Positions 3,787 through 8,245 of a stretch of 8,245 nt of DNA are shown piece by piece (the stretch's first letter is position 1; the number at the start of each line of letters is the position of its first letter). The translations under genes were made by a program, and so were the position numbers. A model generated the notes under the pieces. The model made no database searches, had not been told where the DNA came from, and saw only the letters and a program-made list of their open reading frames with translations. This stretch comes from Fidelibacterota bacterium (GTDB taxonomy: Bacteria > Fidelibacterota > UBA2242 > JAFGTP01), in NCBI GenBank assembly GCA_021734005.1, contig JAIPJV010000080.1:1-8245 (forward strand), in the 5' to 3' direction.

Positions 3787-6700
3787 CTATATTTGATATT
3801 TTTGTTTGCACTCAATTATTTTTTCTAGATAATGGACTCGGTCTTCTTTATGTAAATTGTTTTTAAGCCATTTATCATTCGAATTTTTATGCTTAGAAAT
3901 TATGTTTTCAACTGTATTAATACATTCATTTGTAATGTCTTTAAATTTACTTTCCTCATATTCCTTTTCTTTATCTGTATCAGTATCGGAATTTTTATTA
4001 ATATACAATTCAAATAATATTTTAATATATCGCTTTATATAAAGTGGAAAAGATCTAGATTCATAATATGAATTTATCAGCATGTCTTTGAATTTGTCAA
4101 ATAACTCGTTAGGAAATATTTTTAATAATTCATCGAGTTCAATAGAATCATCATATTTTTTAAATAGTTCTTGGCTCTCTGTTATTTTAATAATAATGCC
4201 TTTTACATAATCATATAAGTCAGTGTTTATAAATTTGTCAAAATCAAAAACAACTTTACTTATTTGATTAATTTCATTCAACAGATTTTTATAAAAAGTA
4301 TATTGACGGCTACCTCTCTTTATATTCTCAATTCCATATAGATGATAGGCTTCACAGTATATTTTTATATAAATTCCTCTCTCGTGCATATGAAAAGTAT
4401 CATACCCGATAGAATCTTCATTTACAGTCTTTTTTCTATTTAAATTGTTATCCAAATAATTTTGTATTCTATTTATATCTTCATCACCGAGAAGACGATT
4501 TTTATTATTATCAATGAAATTAAGTATTTTCAGTGATCTATTAGAAAGATATTGGTCTAAATTTTTATTGTTAACTGCTTTCTCAGCATCCGTTTTAACA
4601 TCATTCTCAAGTGATCTTATATTTCCATCACTATAATCTTCTGATAAGTATTTGAATAAGTAATCCTTATATTGAATTACATCATTAACAAGCATAGGTT
4701 TGTTTCTATTTTTCATAAATGTTAAAAGAAAATTAATTTGGGTTATTTGCTCTTTAGTTAATTTACTATTATCTATAAAATCATGGATTACATCTTCATG
4801 AAAAAATAAATCTGCATTAATTTCAGTGTCATTTATATCAATAAGAAATAACATATTTAATTTAATTAAATAATATATAGGATGTGTTTTATATTCTAAT
4901 CTGGTTGGAGGAATTAACTTCCCATATTTTTTTCTTAACGTTTGAGTAAAAAAATATTCTGCTAGGTAAGGAATATCAACTGACCTTTCTCTTAGAGGAG
5001 GTAAAGAAATTTTATTTTTGTAATTCAGTCTTGCTGCCAAATCTTTTTTTAATGTATTTTTTTCTATTAGATCATCAATAGGCTCATTCACTGCTGCTAT
5101 AACTCTTACATCCTTTTCTAATATTTTATTACCACCTATTCTTCTAAACTTACCAGTATCTAAAAATCTTAACAATTTATTTTGATGATCTATACTCATA
5201 TTATGAATCTCATCTAAAAATAATGTTCCGCCATTGCATTGTTCAATAAACCCCTCTTTAGGTTCATCTGCTTTACTATGTGCTCCTTTTTCATAACCAA
5301 ATAATTCTGACTCAAGCAATTGTTCAGAAATGGCAGCGCAATTAATTTTTTTAAATTCGCCATTATTTCTTTGAGAAATTTCATGGATCGCCTGGGGAAG
5401 CAAATTTTTACCAGTACCTGTTTCTCCATATAAAAATATATGTCTATCTGTTTCTGCAAGTTCTTTGACCTCTTTTAAAATGTTTATCATTTTAACGTCT
5501 CTCGTTATAAAACCATATCCAATAAATAATTTCTGAATATTAAACATTTCCTCATCAATTTTTGGTAAAAATTCAATGACATTTGCAAGTATAAATTTGA
5601 AAAATAAAGGGTCTTTTTTTGCGACTTGATATAAATACATCCATTGAAAAATATCAGTTTCTTCAGAGGGTTTTGGGGGTCTCTTTTTCGGCTCATTTTT
5701 TTGAAAGTATGATGGATCTATAACTTTTGCCGTTATATTTTGATGGGAACCGCCATTTGTATTTTTCATCAAATCAGGGTTTTCTATAAATTGGAAAATA
5801 AAATCAGTTAAATAATCATATTCTTCCTTTTTAGCATGAAAAATAGAATCAAAAGTTAAATCAGGGCTAAAATCTCTGTAATCAATAAAAAGTATAGACT
5901 TATAGTATAATATAGTTTTATAGATATTTTCATTGATGTAGGTATCTTTTGCATCTATAATATTGTGATCATTATTAGGTTTAAGTAAATAATTCCCCAG
6001 AGATTCTACTATTTCTCTTATTTCATCATTCCCAATAACTACAGATAACAACGGTTTAAATGATTCCAACTTAATACCGGAAGTACGGACTCCTAGTTTC
6101 TTTAATCTCTTAGTTAAATAATATTTTGCTTTTGTTAATTTATCTATTGGTCGTGTCTGAAGTGGTGGAATAAAAATTTGGCTATTAAAAAAACGACTAA
6201 CTTTATTACCTAAACCTAAAACCGAAGACCAGTAAAATTCATAAGAAAAATGTCCAATAATTCTATAATCATAATTTTTATAAAGAACAGTTTCAAGTAA
6301 ATCATTTATTTGTTCATTATTTTTTTTATATTTTTGGTCCATGTTTGGAATATAAATTATACCTTCTTTATTAGTTGTAAGTTCATCAGTAGTCAAATTT
6401 TTGTCTATGTGAATAATATTATTATAAAGATTATTCAGTTTAGCAACGACTTCAACTATTTTTTGGCTTTCTAATTCACCACCACCTACTATCATAATAT
6501 TAGAGTTTATCTTTTTAGTTTCCTGAATACCCTTTAAAATAGGAACCATAATATAGGAATTTGTAGGAAAGTCAAACTTGTTTTTAAATATTTTAACTAA
6601 TTTGATTTCTTCCTGAGAAAAATTATCTTCAGTCTTTAGTACACTATCATCCCAATCTATATAAAACTCATATTTATCAGCAGAACCAGTATAAATCTCA

Positions 6701-7155
6701 TTATATAGATCTAGACTGGAAAATTTACTGAAATTTTTTAAATCATTCTTAGGATTGAATAAAGTCTGCATATATTTTTCATATAAATTATATGGTATAA
6801 TTATCTCTCTATTAAATATTCTCTCAAGATTATCCATAAATACATCAAAACCTTGGCCAATATTTAAATTTTTTAATAAATAGCTAGTAACAGAGCCGGT
6901 AAAAAGAGTTTTATCAATAACCTCGGAAAAATAAAATTCATAGACTTGTTCTTTAGGTAGACTATATATCATTGATTTGGAAGAAATTGAGCCTAGTTTA
7001 ATCTTATTATGTTTAAATCTTTTAAATAATTTGTAGTTCTTATCATCATCAATTCTGGATAGGATATTAGCAAGTAAATCATCATCAAAATTTTCATGCT
7101 CAGCAATGTTATATAATTTTTCTGCATCAAGTTTATTAAGATCTAAATCCGTCAT
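3787..7155 (-). CDS. Large protein with tandem NtrC-type AAA+ modules, the first degenerate
   Basis: This is a 1122-residue, probably cytoplasmic ATPase. Residues 1-195 are helical and unrecognised. Residues about 200-395 follow the NtrC AAA+ outline but have lost Walker A (GGGELESQ, 224-231), Walker B (IYIPNM, 267-272) and the whole GAFTGA insertion. They keep a PPLQTR motif (330-335) and a sensor-II-like GNDEIRE (375-381). A proline/lysine-rich linker lies near 487-500. The second module (about 545-860) is intact: Walker A GETGTGKN (577-584), Walker B LFLDEI (645-650) and sensor I N690. It also has R709, PPLRER (719-724) and sensor II GNIRSLE (844-850). GAFTGA is replaced by GAHSKA (624-629), and about 70 extra residues sit before sensor II. 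Residues 860-1122 are helical, with no Fis-type HTH. The ATG has AGGAGG five bases upstream, and a TATAAT lies at 7188-7193 without a clear -35 box. It is probably not a sigma54 activator. The gene is notably AT-rich and may be mobile-element cargo such as a defence ATPase; the function is unknown. Confidence 0.85.
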   Translation of the reverse strand: MTDLDLNKLDAEKLYNIAEHENFDDDLLANILSRIDDDKNYKLFKRFKHNKIKLGSISSKSMIYSLPKEQVYEFYFSEVIDKTLFTGSVTSYLLKNLNIGQGFDVFMDNLERIFNREIIIPYNLYEKYMQTLFNPKNDLKNFSKFSSLDLYNEIYTGSADKYEFYIDWDDSVLKTEDNFSQEEIKLVKIFKNKFDFPTNSYIMVPILKGIQETKKINSNIMIVGGGELESQKIVEVVAKLNNLYNNIIHIDKNLTTDELTTNKEGIIYIPNMDQKYKKNNEQINDLLETVLYKNYDYRIIGHFSYEFYWSSVLGLGNKVSRFFNSQIFIPPLQTRPIDKLTKAKYYLTKRLKKLGVRTSGIKLESFKPLLSVVIGNDEIREIVESLGNYLLKPNNDHNIIDAKDTYINENIYKTILYYKSILFIDYRDFSPDLTFDSIFHAKKEEYDYLTDFIFQFIENPDLMKNTNGGSHQNITAKVIDPSYFQKNEPKKRPPKPSEETDIFQWMYLYQVAKKDPLFFKFILANVIEFLPKIDEEMFNIQKLFIGYGFITRDVKMINILKEVKELAETDRHIFLYGETGTGKNLLPQAIHEISQRNNGEFKKINCAAISEQLLESELFGYEKGAHSKADEPKEGFIEQCNGGTLFLDEIHNMSIDHQNKLLRFLDTGKFRRIGGNKILEKDVRVIAAVNEPIDDLIEKNTLKKDLAARLNYKNKISLPPLRERSVDIPYLAEYFFTQTLRKKYGKLIPPTRLEYKTHPIYYLIKLNMLFLIDINDTEINADLFFHEDVIHDFIDNSKLTKEQITQINFLLTFMKNRNKPMLVNDVIQYKDYLFKYLSEDYSDGNIRSLENDVKTDAEKAVNNKNLDQYLSNRSLKILNFIDNNKNRLLGDEDINRIQNYLDNNLNRKKTVNEDSIGYDTFHMHERGIYIKIYCEAYHLYGIENIKRGSRQYTFYKNLLNEINQISKVVFDFDKFINTDLYDYVKGIIIKITESQELFKKYDDSIELDELLKIFPNELFDKFKDMLINSYYESRSFPLYIKRYIKILFELYINKNSDTDTDKEKEYEESKFKDITNECINTVENIISKHKNSNDKWLKNNLHKEDRVHYLEKIIECKQKYQI

Positions 7156-7242
7156 CCTGTCCTCCTCAATTTAATATATACCAATTTATTATAATCAAGG
7201 ATAATCACAAAATATTTATTGAAAAAAAAGTCAAAAAAGTCA

Positions 7243-7271
7243 TTGACAAAACCAGCTTTGAGAGCTATACT
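7243..7271 (+). promoter_or_regulatory. Near-consensus sigma70 promoter for the primase gene
   Basis: TTGACA at 7243-7248 and TATACT at 7266-7271 are separated by exactly 17 bp. The start of transcription would be near 7278, giving a leader of about 75 nt before the primase ATG. Short dyads overlap both boxes: GTCA-T-TGAC at 7239-7247 over the -35, and ATAC-TTA-GTAT at 7267-7277 over the -10. These could be operators. The large AAA+ gene reads away on the opposite strand from the same intergenic region. Confidence 0.75.
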
Positions 7272-7353
7272 TAGTATGTAAACTAATTAAAAAATCAATC
7301 ATTTAAATAGTTGAATTTATTATATACGCTTTTCTTTAACCATAATCTAGAAA

Positions 7354-8245
7354 ATGGAAAATAATCATGCGGAAGTCCTAGAATTTTTAGAAAAATTGCA
7401 CGGCGAAAATCAATTTGAAATCTTTTGCGCAAAAGAAACAAAGAACAAAAATCCTGAACAGCTACCTTCATCAGTAGGGGATATTGACTGGCTGGGACTG
7501 GAAAAAATCAACAACCAGGACTATCAGTTTGGAGTCTGGTTTACGCCAAATTCCATGCAAGATGGCAAACGGCTTAAATCAAACCTAACCAGTATTAATA
7601 GTGTAACCCTGGATAAAGATTTTAAAGATGTTAAAAATATTACTTTTGAAAAGAAGAAATACATTGAAGGAATTCATCAACTCCAATTGGGCCCGACTGC
7701 GATTGTTGAAACCAAAAATGGCTTACATCTGTATTGGTTTATAGAAAACGGATCGAAAAATAAAATTAAAGATTTTGAGTCCGTTCAAAAATCAATGCAG
7801 GAAAAACTAGAAACAGACCGGCAATCGACAGGGGCAGAACATCTATTTCGTTTGCCTGATTTTAATCATTGGAAAGACCCCTCAGATCCTTTTCATTGCA
7901 AATTGATTTTTAAAAATTACGATAGAATATATAAACTCCATGATCTCGGTAAAAAATACGGCCGAAAGAGGAAATATTTATCATCTTTAAAAAAGAAGAC
8001 GGCGCCAGGCAGTTTTAGTGGCAAACCTATAGAAATAGAAAACTTTGTAGGCCAGGGGAGCATTGACAATATTGCCAAAGGATGTGAAGTCTTCAGAAGA
8101 CTGGAAAACGAGAGCAATCCCGGTCACCTGGAGAGATTTTTACTGGCAGCAACTTATTTAAATTTAGGAAAAGAGGGATTGCAACATTTCAAAGAAATTA
8201 GCAAAGACTGGATAGACTATAACAGAAATTTTACTGAATACCAGA
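7354..8245 (+). CDS. RepB-like archaeo-eukaryotic primase (AEP) with possible PriL-type C-terminal domain, 3'-partial
   Basis: The frame is open for 297 codons and runs off the right edge. Residues about 55-200 match the AEP/RepB-like primase pattern. A phage-plasmid-type N-terminal strand (FGVWFTPNS) is followed by a metal-binding D-x-D motif (TLDKDF, D87 and D89). Next come PTAIVETKNGLHLYWF (114-129, with H125) and a third motif, HLFRLPDFNHWKDP (163-176). Such enzymes prime replication of plasmids, phages and satellites. Residues about 238-297 (C244, GHLERFLLAATYLNLG, then DYNRNFTEYQ) resemble the start of the primase large-subunit iron-sulphur domain; this match is tentative. An in-frame TAG at 7348-7350 makes ATG 7354 the 5'-most start, but no Shine-Dalgarno precedes it, unlike the other genes here. 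The gene is driven by the promoter at 7243-7271. A helicase would be expected downstream, outside the window. Confidence 0.8.
   Translation, partial: MENNHAEVLEFLEKLHGENQFEIFCAKETKNKNPEQLPSSVGDIDWLGLEKINNQDYQFGVWFTPNSMQDGKRLKSNLTSINSVTLDKDFKDVKNITFEKKKYIEGIHQLQLGPTAIVETKNGLHLYWFIENGSKNKIKDFESVQKSMQEKLETDRQSTGAEHLFRLPDFNHWKDPSDPFHCKLIFKNYDRIYKLHDLGKKYGRKRKYLSSLKKKTAPGSFSGKPIEIENFVGQGSIDNIAKGCEVFRRLENESNPGHLERFLLAATYLNLGKEGLQHFKEISKDWIDYNRNFTEYQ

Noticed and set aside
3857..4042. Plus-strand open frame of 61 codons
   Set aside because: It is antisense to the C-terminal part of the AAA+ gene, and its serine/leucine-rich product is typical of a reversed lysine/glutamate-rich gene.
5214..5696. 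Two minus-strand open frames of 81 and 63 codons (5214-5459, 5505-5696)
   Set aside because: They lie wholly inside the AAA+ gene in another frame, over its most conserved part, and have no recognisable protein pattern.
3787..7155. Annotating the large protein simply as a sigma54-dependent transcriptional activator
   Set aside because: The GAFTGA loop is replaced by GAHSKA and no Fis-type DNA-binding domain follows, so the usual domain name would mislead.
7917..8117. Minus-strand open frame of 66 codons
   Set aside because: It is antisense to the primase reading frame, which has clear family motifs on the plus strand.
1..8245. CRISPR array, transposase or insertion-sequence ends
   Set aside because: No regularly spaced repeats, no DDE-type or serine recombinase pattern and no terminal inverted repeats were seen; the only recombinase is the tyrosine integrase.

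Overview
The window looks like the integrase-proximal end of an integrative mobile element (phage, phage satellite or integrative plasmid) from an AT-rich bacterium. Host clues are indirect. A decayed type IX secretion (T9SS) type-A sorting signal on the minus strand near position 550 points to the Fibrobacteres-Chlorobi-Bacteroidetes (FCB) superphylum or a neighbouring candidate phylum. Most genes have a good Shine-Dalgarno, and there is one near-consensus TTGACA/TATACT promoter. Both fit a non-Bacteroidota FCB lineage better than a classical Bacteroides-type host, but this is inference.

Layout, left to right. (1) 1-500: the end of a small plus-strand XRE-type helix-turn-helix gene with its terminator, then a second hairpin oriented for the minus strand. 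(2) About 518-631: the C-terminal remnant of a T9SS-exported protein, minus strand, interrupted by a stop codon. (3) 802-912: a degenerate tRNA-Leu(UAA) copy with an intact 3' two-thirds, followed by a hairpin terminator; this is the probable attachment core. Two copies of a 10-bp repeat at 992-1012 may be integrase or excisionase arm sites. (4) 1142-2365, minus strand: an excisionase-like MerR/HTH_17 gene and a tyrosine recombinase 9 bp apart, probably one operon. (5) 2440-3397, minus strand: two small unrecognised genes, of which the 157-residue one is a charged coiled-coil protein. (6) 3398-3786: an AT-rich non-coding stretch with a perfect 9-bp dyad and a possible leader. (7) 3787-7155, minus strand: a 1122-residue protein. 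(8) 7354 to the right edge, plus strand: an archaeo-eukaryotic-type primase of the RepB-like kind, divergent from the large gene and served by a strong sigma70 promoter.

The most unusual object is the 1122-residue protein. It carries an NtrC/sigma54-activator-type AAA+ ATPase (about residues 545-860) that keeps Walker A, Walker B, sensor I, arginine finger and sensor II. Its GAFTGA sigma54-contact loop is replaced by GAHSKA, and I see no Fis-type DNA-binding domain. Upstream, about residues 200-395 read as a second NtrC-type module that has lost the nucleotide-binding residues and the whole GAFTGA insertion, so it looks like a pseudo-ATPase. This tandem pseudo/active layout, in a gene much more AT-rich than its neighbours and placed between integration and replication genes, suggests accessory cargo. 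A defence or element-control role is possible but unproven.

The integrase, excisionase, tRNA-derived core and primase would together handle integration, excision and replication. The right edge cuts the primase, so its helicase partner and the rest of the element are not visible.
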